Shown one piece after another: positions 1 through 10,562 of a DNA stretch of 64,000 nt. Positions within the stretch are counted from its first letter, which is position 1. Each line of letters begins with the position of its first letter. Source of the stretch: Lunularia cruciata (Eukaryota > Streptophyta > Marchantiopsida > Lunulariales > Lunulariaceae); contig OX419756.1 in NCBI GenBank assembly GCA_948567375.1, forward strand, positions 34,300,333 through 34,364,332, written 5' to 3'. The notes under the pieces were generated by a model, which was not told the origin of the DNA, did no database searches, and saw nothing but the letters and a program-made list of their open reading frames with translations. The translations under genes and the position numbers were made by a program.

Positions 1-69
1 GTGTGACACCTTTAGAACCCACCACAATCACCTTGGACTTGTCAAGGTTCACCTCCATCTTTGTTTGAT
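1..69 (-). mobile_element. LINE reverse-transcriptase fragment (cut by window edge)
   Basis: On the minus strand this encodes the post-YADD part of the LINE reverse transcriptase (residues like DKSKVIVVGSKGVT), matching copies at 28690, 49560 and 56440. It stops abruptly at about 69, where an unrelated repeat begins. The fragment continues past the left edge of the window, so its full extent is unknown. Confidence 0.85.
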
Positions 70-775
70 AGGAATAGGAAGGATAGGAAGATCCCAATAG
101 GAAGGATGGGAAGATCCCATCAAGCCGTATGAGGGAGAGTCAAAAAAGGTAAATGGGGGTAGGCCCCAATAGAGTCTATATGAGAAATTTGCCCTACTGC
201 ACCCAATATATACCAGCTATGCAAGTCATATGGTAAAAAAAAAAGGGAGCATCCAAAGAAGTATCACCTAGTGTGATTGCTCTCCTATGGATTGCACTAG
301 CCACTACCTTTTGTAGAGCAATGGACACATGCTGCCTAAAATATGCTACAAAGTATGAGAGTGAGAGTGGTACCCCTGACATCTAACATGATATGCTCTC
401 ACGCACTCCATGACAATGTATCAAACGTCATGTCTATCACTCCATGTAACTCCAAGGCTAGAGGAACAAAGAGGTGACCTCGCTGCATGCCCCTATACTT
501 GGAGACCTTGCGACCTGCTGCTGCACTTGTCGCCCATCCAGGGGAATCACTCCCTCCAAAATTATATCCTACATAGGGTCCCTAACCATAACATTTGCTA
601 TTGTCATCTGATCATCTCCGACCAAGTATAAATCTGCCCTGAGACATGTCATTTACAAAGCATACAAATGCTCCCTCCAAGCCAAGTATCCACTCTCTCG
701 TGCCATAGCCAACACTATGTCTCTAATAGCATCATGGGTAGCTATCCTTTGTCCTCCACAAGGACATAGAATAGT
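70..775. repeat. Dispersed non-coding repeat, copy 1
   Basis: This stretch is clearly related to 16480-17300. Shared blocks include GGATGGGAAGATCCCATCAA, the stretch around AGAAGTATCACCTAGTGTG, and the block around TACTTGGAGACCTTG. It opens with a short imperfect direct duplication of about 23 bp (about 70-115). No convincing protein is encoded, the longest ORF being 62 codons. It could be the remnant of an LTR or non-autonomous element, but I see no LTR ends, target-site duplication or known domain. Confidence 0.6.
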
Positions 776-1194
776 AAAACAAGAATTGGAAATTTAAAAA
801 GATAATGCAAATGCAAAATGCAAAACTTTCCATCCAATCAGATTAGTTCACATAGCAAGGGATGTCAACCTAGTAAAAGTTGTGTCATCCTGGTGGCTTC
901 ACAACTTATTGCCACTATACTACGCCACTACCTTAGACTCCGCGCATAGTAACTCTTCCAAAGATTTTAGTATGGTTTCCACCTCGGAGTATCATGTGAC
1001 TGGGTTAAACGTCTAGATTAATGGAAGCTACATCAATGTCAACATTAAGGAAAGTTCTACTAGTTCTTTGTTTTGCTGAAACTTTGGTTCCTTTTCCTTA
1101 AGCATAAATTGATATTGATACTTCATAGTAATTCACTTCCATGAGAACGTTGATTTACTCGTACGCTTACGTTGATTTACTTGTTGATTTACTC
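776..1194. other. Intergenic DNA with a block shared with 2490-2590
   Basis: No gene is seen. About 815-905 is related to about 2490-2590 (both carry a TCCRATCAGATTRGTYCAC block followed by TGTCAACC and GTGTCAT), so this is part of a second degenerate repeat on both sides of the LINE fragments at 1195-2010. Confidence 0.4.
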
Positions 1195-1326
1195 GTATGG
1201 TGCTTGATCCACCAGAGGCAAAGCATGTGCTTTTACAAGTTTCTGGACATTGAGAAAGGCCATTCAAGATCTTCAAGCTACAATTGGCACCAAAGCTCAA
1301 AAAGTGCTCACTCATGGAGTTGAAAC
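1195..1326 (-). mobile_element. LINE ORF2 endonuclease fragment
   Basis: The minus strand encodes part of the LINE APE endonuclease (MSEHFLSFGANCSLKILNG followed by CKSTCFASGGSST), as in the longer copies at 26530 and 45900. It is entered at its upstream side by the 3' tail of another LINE copy (1322-2010), so the younger element inserted into this older one. Confidence 0.85.
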
Positions 1327-2010
1327 AATGAAACAATGAAATATAAAGCCCGAAAGACCCAAAGAGTCAAAAGGTTGGAAACACAATACAAAACACATGA
1401 AATGTGAGCCTAGGCAAGGGCCTAGGGCATCTGACCAATCTGTAACAAATTGGTCCGATGTAAACTAACCTCGGTCATGTACTTCTTTAACACTAAAGCT
1501 TCAACATGTAAGAGAGTAGAGAAATCACTACTAGTAATTTGATGTCTAACTCTAATTTCAAGTAACATGTAACAAGTGCAATCAACAAACACATGATGCT
1601 TTGAGCACCATAGAGAACCACCGGCTGCACAAGAGATCTGAATAGCACCTTCTTCAACTCCCACGTGGTAAGGTGAGCAAGTCTAGAGCGGTTCATGAGT
1701 GAATACAAAGCTCTAAACCCTGCATTGATTCTCATCTTCACACAAATAGACCAACTATATTCATGAGAAAACTCAAGGCCCAAGTACTTATAAGAAAAAA
1801 CTTGTTCCAATTGCTGTACATAAAAAAATAAAAATACAACACATCTAGAACCCACCACAATCACCTTGGACTTGTCAAGGTTCACCTCCATCTTGGTTTG
1901 AGTGCAAAAGTAAAGAAGAGAATCCAAAAGCTTCTGTAAACTCTTTGGATTGGTGGAGAGGAGCACTACAAAATCTGCATAAAGGAGTACATGGATCACC
2001 AAAGAGTAAG
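1322..2010 (-). mobile_element. 5'-truncated, internally deleted LINE (RT to tail)
   Basis: Read on the minus strand from 2010, this has the RT palm motif (here YADF, so the second catalytic Asp is lost), the region after YADD, then a deletion that fuses the YGAQ region to the C-terminal Cys/His segment near 1600. It continues to the ORF2 end (LLQIGQMP), the 3' UTR hairpin (1409-1426), and a tail of two to three TTTCATTG units at 1322-1345. It is a dead copy. Confidence 0.85.
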
Positions 2011-2300
2011 AAAGTCCAAGTGCCTCATGTGGAACCTTGTGAAAGTGATGTGCAAAAGTTGACAGTGAAGCCGAAAAGGCCAGTTGAACCATGGAAGAGT
2101 AGATAACACCCAGATCAATTCGAAGGCAACGCAAGTTGCCTTTGAATCGATGGATACGTTGCGTTGCCTTCGAATTGATGGATCCCTCGGTGCACACACT
2201 GAGGGAACTCTCTTTGGCTCTTCGCTTAGGTTCTGGTTTCACATAAATTGCAAACTTTGGATTTGTTCTCTAAAAATTTACGCGGGGAAAACTCATATCT
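2011..2300. other. Unassigned DNA containing a long perfect hairpin
   Basis: Unlike the neighbouring LINE, this stretch does not match other copies. It holds a perfect 21-bp inverted repeat, and one arm is also related as an imperfect direct repeat to the loop. A minus-strand ORF runs through it only because it is fused to the LINE fragment. Confidence 0.4.
2114..2179. repeat. Perfect 21-bp inverted repeat (hairpin)
   Basis: The left arm at 2114-2134 is the exact reverse complement of the right arm at 2159-2179, with a 24-nt loop. The core of each arm is TTCGAAGGCAACGCAA or its complement. The loop start (2135-2154) is an imperfect direct copy of 2164-2183, so the structure is built from three related units in alternating orientation. 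Confidence 0.85.
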
Positions 2301-3060
2301 GATGTGTGAAGGGAATGGGAAACAGAAAAATGAATCCTAGAACCGAAAAAGGGAGTTTAATAGATAAGGAATTGGGAATTGGAACCAGAAATAGAAACGA
2401 AATTTTAACAGAAATGGAAACAAAAATTCAAACCCCAAAAACGAACCGGACACTGAAAAGAGAAACTCAAGCGCAAACCGGCTCTTGTGTTTGCGCTGAA
2501 AGTTTTCATCCGATCAGATTGGTCCACGGTGGGAGTGTCAACCACGGTAAAAGGGGTGTCATTCTAGCTCGCCCCTACGTTGTTCACCACAGATTATAGT
2601 ACGAGGCATGTCCACCAAAATACACGGCTTTCATGTCTCGGCAGCCAATTTAGCACCGGAGATGAATCAATTCCAATGAGATAAATGATTCTCAGCGCAC
2701 ATTCCTATCAGCTCAAGAAATTCCATTCCTTCAATCACAATGATTATTCTTTTGTCTACCACAGTAGCAAACATGGGTACATTGAAAAGCATATTTTTTA
2801 GCCGGGGTCAAACACCACTAAGAAGTCTAGATATAATGCTACATTGGGAAATCGTCTCGCAAAAGCACTTTTAAGTATAATGTGATATGATGCTATATTC
2901 ACTATTGCAAATTCCCATACTTCCAGGTTGAGATGGTTATAAGAGGGTGGAGCAAGTGAGCTCATTGGGGGCATCTAAGTGGCTGAGTGGTAAGGTCACA
3001 ACCTTCTTCCTCACCTCTACAACAGGTATGCAAAGATTTAAGACAATAATAAATTGTGTT
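2301..3060. other. Intergenic DNA, no gene seen
   Basis: An A-rich stretch (2300-2470) gives a 97-codon low-complexity ORF that I do not believe. At 2490-2590 lies the second copy of the block at 815-905. Near 2975-3000 the string TGGCTGAGTGGTAAGG resembles a tRNA A box, but no cloverleaf or B box follows, so no tRNA is called. Confidence 0.4.
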
Positions 3061-3700
3061 ACAGGAGTATAAGGCCTTTAATTCAATGCTTTTTGATCAA
3101 AAGCTATACTGAGTGTACATAATTCAGCCATACAATGAAAGTGCGTATGGTGTGAGAGGTCTGTTTATAATCCATTCGGGATAAAACCATGACAAACAGC
3201 ATAATCCTCAGAAAGAGAATTGTTGTTTGCGAAGAATATCCAATAAGAGGTTTGGAGTTCGTTCCAAAAACACCATGCTTGCTTTCTATGATGACACCGG
3301 TCGTGGTCTCTTGAACAATGAGATCCGTCGTCCACCAGATTGTCTGCTTACCCACACCTTATCTGTGCACGTTCGCTCAGAGCAAGCATTGTAAACATGA
3401 CACTGCTCCAATCTAGCGGACGTCCTTGCGTGATGTCCTTCCTTCTTGTCTACGTACCATCCACCTGCTTCTTGTGGACGAATCTGTCGTGATGGAATCA
3501 GAGACTCCGAGGATTTCAGTTTTAAAACAGCAAATTATGGTCTTAATATAGTGTTCAACTCCCAGGTCTGGAGCATCGTCTACACCATTGCTTTCCAGTG
3601 ATAAGTTAGCCTCAAAAGAACTCCATGTTTGTCCAGGTAAACCGTCAATTCTATAATGTCTTTCCCCACTATATGTATCAGCCAAATGTTGCGTTTACTT
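3060..3700 (-). other. Coding-like relic, family unknown
   Basis: Two minus-strand reading frames (3413-3685 and, in another frame, about 3340-3530) have protein-like composition, for example LADTYSGERHYRIDGLPG and CHVYNACSERTCTDK; the second runs into a possible GTAAGC donor. No start, complete exon chain or known motif is seen. This could be exons of a decayed gene or chance. I do not recognise a family. Confidence 0.25.
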
Positions 3701-4239
3701 GTAACAATGACAGGCAAGTTCTATACTCAAATCTTTCAGTTGAGTTTGGCTTCTTGAGGATTAAAGGCATATAGCTAGGCTAATTGTGAAGAACTCTACA
3801 ACATCTTTTGCCCAGTTCTGCCTGATAAGAAGATTATATTGATTTTGAATGTCTAAAACCCATTTCAGCTTAATATGCTTGCAAAATAGGTCTAGACAAC
3901 CCTCCCAATGATGTTTTATTATACTGTGTGGTATCAATATCAAACCCATATAATTCGTTCTGCTTGATATGATGACGTAAATCACTATAGCTCAGAAGCA
4001 AATTAATCACCAATAACTGCACAAACTGTATGTGACAAAGTCGTCATGTTGAATTACGGGACATTCCCGCTTTTAGGAAAGATAGCTTGTGATTCTCCTA
4101 CTCTCTACTCTAACTACCTGGACGTTTCTGTAATCGAGTTCAGAGATTGGTTCGAGTTGTAAAACGCGCGACAAAATCGTTGAGGCTCGGTTGGAGGTGT
4201 AAAAAATAGTGATGTATTTCTACCGCGCAAGGAAAAAAG
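3701..4239. other. Intergenic DNA, nothing recognised
   Basis: AT-rich sequence without a credible ORF, RNA gene or repeat shared within the window. Confidence 0.4.
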
Positions 4240-4380
4240 GCGACCGCGTAAGAAAAATGAAGGATGGGAAGACCCATCAAGTCGTACAAGGGAGAGAAAA
4301 AAAAGGTAACAAGGGAGAGACAAAAAAGTAACATGGGGCTAAGCCCCAAAAGAGTCTGTATGAGAAATCTGCCGCACAAG
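4240..4380. repeat. Dispersed non-coding repeat, copy 2 (short)
   Basis: This matches the part of copy 1 around 90-185 and of copy 3 around 16488-16550: a GGATGGGAAGACCCATCAAG block, then GGGAGAGA, an A-run, and a GGGGCTAAGCCCC block. It is truncated to about 140 bp. Confidence 0.6.
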
Positions 4381-4832
4381 TGGGGTAGATGGCATAAGTG
4401 GAACTGTAATCACATAGTGCAATGGAGATGAACGAGTAAAAAGCCCGTACAAATATTGTTTAGTCAAAGAACGATCCCAAGGAATGAATTGAGGTTGCAG
4501 ATCTTGGGGTCCGTGATCGACAGTTGAATACTGCAGTCAAACCATCTCCAAGCTCCAGGTCCACTAAGATACTGTATAAATTAAACAACCCGCAATACAA
4601 TGGGATGGAATCCAGACCCCATAGCTGAAATAAATCCATCCGGCCCTAGGCTAGCTTCTTCCCGAGAGCTTCCAACAAGAATAAACAGGAGAGAAAAAGG
4701 ACGCGGTTTCGTCTTGAGCTACTGATGAGGAGGAGCAGGAAGGTGGGGCCAATTGATTTTTGTCCTGCTGCAGCGCCACGAAAATCTGCGAAGTTCAGGG
4801 CATTTCGATGGAGTGGATCATAAAGGCACTGA
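4381..4832. other. Intergenic DNA, nothing recognised
   Basis: No ORF or repeat that I can support. It may hold part of the promoter of the transcription unit starting near 4833, but I see no clear TATA element. Confidence 0.35.
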
Positions 4833-4994
4833 ATGCCAGGTCAGGGTCGAGCTGTAGGCAGCGAGGGGGAAGGGATGGATGAATACTACGTGCAGATTCA
4901 GGATCTAGTTCAAGAAGATAGTGTAGCCAATCGGGCCAAAAGGATTCTCCTGTTTCGACCGAGTACCGGTACCTACAGCTACATGTTGCATGCA
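4833..4994 (+). other. Possible exon with a strong splice donor
   Basis: From an ATG at 4833 the frame reads a hydrophilic stretch (containing MDEYYVQIQDLVQEDS and LLFRPSTGTYSYMLHA) that runs into GCA|GTAAGT at 4994/4995, a near-perfect plant donor. Unspliced, the frame stays open to 5246. A second donor-like site (CAA|GTAAGA at about 5240) and a pyrimidine-rich acceptor (CCTTCTAG near 5304) follow. It may be an upstream exon or a spliced leader of the receptor kinase gene. The protein is not recognised. Confidence 0.3.
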
Positions 4995-5011
4995 GTAAGT
5001 ATTGGTTGCAA

Positions 5012-5041
5012 TCTCTCTCGCTCTCTCTCTCTCTCTCTCTG
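5012..5041. repeat. (CT)n microsatellite
   Basis: A nearly pure CT dinucleotide tract of about 30 bp lies about 930 bp upstream of the receptor kinase ATG. CT-rich tracts are common in plant leaders and core promoters; here it falls inside the putative first intron of the 4833 unit. Confidence 0.9.
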
Positions 5042-5305
5042 TGTCGCCGTGGTCCATCCCATTCCGGAAGGAGACATTCACGTTGGGGGTTCCCAAATTG
5101 AAGGCCATTTCTTAGACTCGGCTCCAGCTCAAAAGGTTGAATCTCCTGGAGGTGGGTCCTCCGGGTTGATTTCACTGCTTGCTGGATCCTATTTTAGGCT
5201 CATGCACAGAAGTCTCTCGTCTCTGATATCAATCCAACCCAAGTAAGAATTTGTCTTGCCTTTCAGCCGTTTTAACTATCTCCCCTGACCCTCTCTCCTT
5301 CTAGC

Positions 5306-5720
5306 GGGGAAAAGAAGAAGTAGATGTACTTATTTACTATTCCCTACTGCTGCTGCTGCCATGACCTCGATAAGTGGGGATGTCTGGTACTCAGAGCCGT
5401 TGACGTTTCCAAATTGAGCGAGCTTTCAGCAAGCAAGGAGAATGCTGATACTCCTTAGATGAATGATGACGGACAAGATGTTCCGTCGTTTCAATTCTCT
5501 CGTTCTTCAATCGTCAAAGAGTCTGAATCTGCTGAGCAATTGATTAAGAGGGTTGACGAGAGATTGCTTCATATGGAGATGCTTTCCTCGATTTGGGGTG
5601 TTTGAGGGGAATTATTGCAATTATGGACTCGATTTCAGTCTTCCGGAAGCGCGAGAGAGAGGGACAATTAGGATGCTGTTCTTATCCCTTGCATTGTAGA
5701 GACTGGACTGTCGAGTAGCA
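5306..5720 (+). pseudogene. Decayed coding-like relic, unknown family
   Basis: One frame stays protein-like for about 400 bp but is broken by stops. ATG near 5324 reads to TAG before 5460, ATG 5460 reads on to a TGA near 5606, then about 35 more coding-like codons follow. Fragments include DLDKWGCLVLRAVDVSKLSE, SAEQLIKRVDERLLHMEM and ELLQLWTRFQSSGSAREG. Its position between a good acceptor (about 5304) and the kinase gene also fits a spliced leader. I cannot name the family. Confidence 0.3.
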
Positions 5721-5861
5721 GTGGTTGTAGTAGATCGCAGGAGGGTGACTCATGCTTGAACCGTCGATCCAGCTGGTAGATCCTCTGAGACTTGGGAGGA
5801 GATGGTTCGAGGAAATGGAGTTGTAGGCTCTTAACCCTTATACATTAGGCATTTAGGAGAT

Positions 5862-5920
5862 AGACAGCGAGAGATAGACAGATTGATATGAACAGTTAGA
5901 TAGACAGATTACCTTTTTAG
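5862..5920. repeat. Short tandem AGATAGACAG repeats
   Basis: AGATAGACAG-like units occur three times in about 55 bp, roughly 60-110 bp upstream of the kinase ATG and probably within the 5' UTR. Confidence 0.6.
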
Positions 5921-5971
5921 TGTTGATAGACTTTGAGATTGTGTTTATGACTCCACCAACCAGCAGGAAGG

Positions 5972-8900
5972 ATGGCAAGAAATTCGATGGTTTTTCGGCA
6001 GGTTCTTGTAGTAGCATTGTTCATCCACCAATTAGTTGCGAGTTTGGGAGCAGTGCAAGCTGTGGATCCCCCGTATACGGGAGGAGAAGCCGTTGAACTC
6101 GCCTACGGTGGAGGAGGGCCCGGAGCTGTGGAGTATGAAACCTCTGCATTGCTCAATTCAGAAACCATACTGCGCAGGAGGATCTTTGCAGAGAATATGG
6201 CTACTAGTTTAGAGTGGTTAGAAGCGCAGGCGCTCCAGGATTTCAAGCTCAAAATTGGTTATGATCCTCAAGGCGCGTTAACAGGCTGGAATTCGAAGGA
6301 TACCAATGCCTGTAGATGGCCGGGTGTGACGTGCTTCTCCGAAATACCTCGAGTTCAAGCCCTCAATTTATCTGGCCGCCAGTTAGTAGGCGTAATCTCT
6401 CCTCAACTGGCCGTCTTGGAATATCTGGAAACTCTCGATCTTTCTTACAACAACCTGTCTGGTACCATCCCTTCGTCAATAGGAAACCTTACTCACCTCT
6501 CAATTGTCCGCCTTGCTTCCAACCAACTGGTGGGAGACATGCCACAGGAGTTCGGGCAGCTCCACTTTCTGCAGGAACTTATTCTCGACGGCAACGACCT
6601 GACCGGCTCAATTCCTGGCTCTTTTGCAGGTCTGAACAGCATTAAAACACTTAGTTTGAACACCAACATGCTCACGGGTGAAATTCCAGTCCTTTTCGGT
6701 AACCTCTCCTCCTTGATGTACCTCGATCTCGCCGACAACCAGTTCAGTGGATTCATTCCTCCAGGGTTGGGAAAGTGTGTTAGTCTTGTACACCTGCTGC
6801 TTCAGTCCAACAATCTTGAGTCCTATGTTCCCTATGAACTTGGTCAGCTTAAGAACCTCCAACGGCTGAATCTTGCAGATAATGAACTCTCAGGAGCAAT
6901 TCCAGGCTCCATAGGCTTTCTGCAAGGACTTATTGAATTGGACTTAAGTGGAAATAAGTTTTCAGGAACCATTCCACCAACTTTAGGAAAATTATCTAAG
7001 CTCGAAGGGCTTTATCTCCAAGACAATAGTTTACTTGGTTACATTCCTGAAACATTTGGCTACCTGTCTCTGATTTCTGAGCTTCGTCTGTATGACAATA
7101 ACCTCACCGGTCCCATTCCACCGTCGATTGGCAACTGCTCGCAGTTGCAGTTGCTTTCTCTCCGTAACAACCGTCTTTCTGGGCCAATACCACCTTCTCT
7201 TTCTCTCCTCCGCGACCTGCAAGTTCTGGATCTCTCCGTCAATTCCTTCACAGGAGATATCCCAAATGATCTGGCCGAGCTGGAAAATCTCCAAGTTCTG
7301 GCTGCCACCAACAATTTTCTCGGTGGCTCAATCCCGGTATTTTTTAGCAAGTGGTCTAATCTGACTAGTCTGTCACTCAGTTCGAACAACTTTAGTGGGA
7401 AGATACCCCCGGAATTAGGAGGTCTGGAAAATCTCGAGGTTCTGCAGCTAAGCGGCAACCGGCTGAGCGGACCTATTCCAGTATCTCTCAGTAAGCTGTC
7501 CCTTCTGCAAATTCTGGAGATGGATGGCAACAAACTCAGTGGCCCACTTCCTGGTTGGATTGGCGAGTTCATCAAGCTCGAGGTTTTGGAGCTATCGGAA
7601 AATGGCTTCGAAGGAGATATTCCAAGCACACTGTTCGAGCTTCCCTTCTTGACGAGCGTGGGGCTGGCATCCAACAAGCTCAACGGCACCATCTCCCCAA
7701 ATTTCCAGAACTTACAAGCTCTGGAATACCTCAAACTTTGGAGCAATAATTTCACCGGCTCCATCCCAGCTTCTCTGGGAAATCTCCAACGCCTGATTCT
7801 TCTCGGCCTGCAGAACAACTCTCTAACCGGAGAGCTGCCAAGAAGCTTGGGAAATTGCACGGCCTTGCAATTTCTGCATGTGGATACGAATCAGCTGAAG
7901 GGTCCAATACCAGTGGAACTAGGGTCCCTCCGTAGTCTGGAGAAACTCAGCCTGGAGTCCAATCACCTCATTGGATTGATTCCACCATCTTTCGGCGACT
8001 GCCCCGAGCTGAGAAACTTGTCTTTGGGTTCCAATAATCTGACGGGTGAAATTCCCACTACGTTAGGAAAGCTGAACAATCTTCAGTTCCTCCTGCTGTC
8101 CAGCAACAACCTGAGTGGCAGCATTCCCCCGCAGCTTGGGGCCTGTTCATCCCTGACAGTGCTGGAACTCGCCTTCAATGAGCTTACTGGCACCATCCCT
8201 CTCGAGTTTCAGGCACTGGCTTCATTGACGACACTGCGGCTCGGTTTCAACCGCCTTTCCGGGCCCGTTCCCGCCTTCTTAAGCAGTCTGCCATTACTGA
8301 AAGAGCTCCACATGGTGGCAAACTCGTTAACTGGAGAAATCCCGGCGGAGTTGGGGAACCTGACGATGTTGGAGAAACTAACACTGGGGTTCAACAACCT
8401 AGAAGGTATTATTCCCCCGAGTTTGGGCAATTGTTCCAAATTGGCATTCTTGGAGCTCTCATTCAATAATCTCGTCGGTGAGATCCCACCGAGTCTTGGG
8501 AATCTGACGAGCTTAAGGCACTTGAGGTTATTTGGGAACAAATTAAGTGGCAGTTTCCCCATGAATATCACCAGATGGTCAAGACTCTCCTCTCTTCTCC
8601 TCGGCACCAACAACCTCACTGGACCTCTGCCTGAGAACATCGGGCAATTGACGGCTCTCGAGTACTTGACTGTAGATAACAACGATCTTTCTGGCTCTAT
8701 ACCCTCGAGCATCGGCAACTGTTCCAAACTTCTTTTTCTGAATCTATCGCGCAATTATTTTACCGGCTTGATTCCCGGCGAAATAGGCAGCATTGTGAAC
8801 CTCCAGGGAGTATTGGACCTGTCTCATAACAAGCTGGACGGGCCTATCCCTTCACCGATCGGTAACTTGAAAATGGTGAAATATCTTGATTTGTCATTCA

Positions 8901-10562
8901 ACAGGTTGAATGGTAGCATTCCTCCGGAGCTGGGAAGATGCGAAGAACTTGAATACCTCGACGTTTCTAGCAACAATCTCTCGGGTGACATTCCTGCAAC
9001 GCTAACGCTTCTTCCTAATCTGCGGTTCATGAACGTCTCCTTCAACAATTTGGAGGGGAGAATTCCGGACGGTGGAGTCTTCGGCAACTTTACTTCGTCC
9101 TCCTTCTTAGGCAACTCAAAGCTTTGTGGGTTGCCACTCACAAAACGGTGTAGACTTGCTCGAAGGGCCTGTTCGGGTTTTGGGTGCCCGGGAGTTTGGA
9201 TCTCAGTCACAGCGGGATTGACAGCCATAGCAGTCTTGGGAGCTGGAATTTTGGTCTGGTTTCTCTACGCTCGCCCGAGGCAGGATGCACCTCCGGGGCT
9301 GAGTCTCTTCGACCACGAGCTCCATATCACTGCTCAGGATCTTCTCAAAGCAACAGACGGGTTCAGCAACTACAACATTGTAGGCTACGGTGCTGGGAGC
9401 GTTGTCTACAAAGGGGTGCTGGAACCCGCAGACGGGTTAATGATCGCAGTGAAGAAGGTCGACCTTATGAATAATGTCATCTCTTTGAGGAGCCTGTACC
9501 GGGAGATGCAGATTTTGGGGAAGTTGAGACATAGAAATCTTCTGAGAGTGCTCGGATTTGTCTCGAACTTGGATATGAAAGCTTTGGTGTTGGAGTATAT
9601 GGCGAATGGAAGCTTACAGCACCAGCTGCATGAACGGGAGCCGTGCCCCTTGGACTGGGCCACCCGGTTGCAGATCTGCATTGATGTGGCCCAGGGCTTG
9701 GTTTACCTCCACCATGAGTCCAATGAACCCATCGTCCACCGGGATCTGAAGCCCAGCAACATTTTACTGGACGATGAGTTCGTGGCCAAAGTCAGTGACA
9801 TTGGGATTGCCAAAGTCTTCGTTCGTGATGCTGCTGGTGATGCTACCACGGCTATGCTTTCGGGAACGGCCGGGTACATTGCCCCTGGTAATTTTTCACT
9901 CACTTTCAGTTTCAGTAAATGTTTCCTTGTTTAGTTGTTCCTTGTTCGAGACTGATTGATTGCATCGCTGTGCAGAATATGCAACAGCTTCGAAATTCTC
10001 TACGAAGGGAGATGTCTACAGTTATGGAATTGTGCTGTTCGAGCTGTTCACGAAAAAAAGGCCGACAGAGTTCGGGTTTGGTGGCAGTCTGGTCGAGTGG
10101 GTGACAGATTCGTATCCTCAACACACTATGGAGATCATCGACCCGGATCTGTTGAATGCGTTCAAAACGCATGAGAATCAGATTCAAGGTCTGCTCCGAG
10201 TGGGCCTGCTGTGCACCAATGAGAGCCCCCAGGAGCGCCCGACCATGAAGGAAGTGTGGGAACTCCTCATGAAGATTAAACATCCCAAATTCTCCTGCAA
10301 AGCAACAAAGAAGGAAGGAACTAAGGAAACTCCACTCAATTCGGTGGAATGCTCAGAAGACAAAGACAAAGATAAAGAAACGACCTCCGAGACGAGGCCT
10401 CTCAATGGTGGGTTCACAAACACTCGATTGAAACTTTTTAATCCTTTCTTTTCACTTGTTGCAACATTCGAATTCGTATGTTGCAAAGAGACGTCTGATG
10501 GAATCGACTGTCTTGATTGTTATGTTGCAGATGTCATATCCTCAGAAGTTACAGATGATTGA
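5972..10562 (+). CDS. LRR receptor-like Ser/Thr kinase with 38 LRRs
   Basis: Single-pass plasma-membrane receptor kinase; the ligand is unknown. Exon 1 is 5972-9887, a GTAATT...GTGCAG intron is 9888-9975, and exon 2 is 9976-10562. The split falls within the Glu codon of the kinase APE motif (P-G|AA-Y). Spliced length is about 1500 residues. Visible in order: signal peptide (about 1-30), a Gly/Glu-rich linker to about 85, an LRRNT-type cap with a Trp/Cys motif (about 88-125), 38 consecutive 24-residue plant LRRs (from R127 to about 1040) with no island domain, a transmembrane helix (about 1074-1100), and a kinase from about 1135. Kinase landmarks are GYGAGSVVYKG, Lys1161 (IAVKK), HRDLKPSN (Asp1258) and an activation segment ending GTAGYIAP-EYA. 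The DFG motif reads DIG (1276-1278). Plant LRR kinases commonly carry about 20-28 LRRs, so the ectodomain is very long. The extreme C-terminus after about 10405 is uncertain, because a further small intron (10409 to about 10530) would keep the frame. Confidence 0.92.

Noticed and set aside
1493-2242. Intact 249-codon RT protein
   Set aside because: It is a fusion of an RT fragment (YADF, catalytic Asp lost) with unrelated DNA upstream and a deletion-shifted frame downstream.
2306-2599. 97-codon plus-strand ORF, Lys/Asn/Thr-rich
   Set aside because: It arises from an A-rich low-complexity stretch and a degenerate repeat; no motif or gene context.
2975-3050. tRNA gene from the A-box-like TGGCTGAGTGGTAAGG
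   Set aside because: No B box, anticodon arm or acceptor stem can be drawn.
7060-7860. Minus-strand 266-codon ORF inside the receptor kinase gene
   Set aside because: It is antisense to the LRR array; the regular repeat on the plus strand creates long open frames on the other strand.
10184-10486. 100-codon minus-strand ORF at the kinase 3' end
   Set aside because: Antisense to the well-supported exon 2 of the kinase, low-complexity Ser/Leu stretch.
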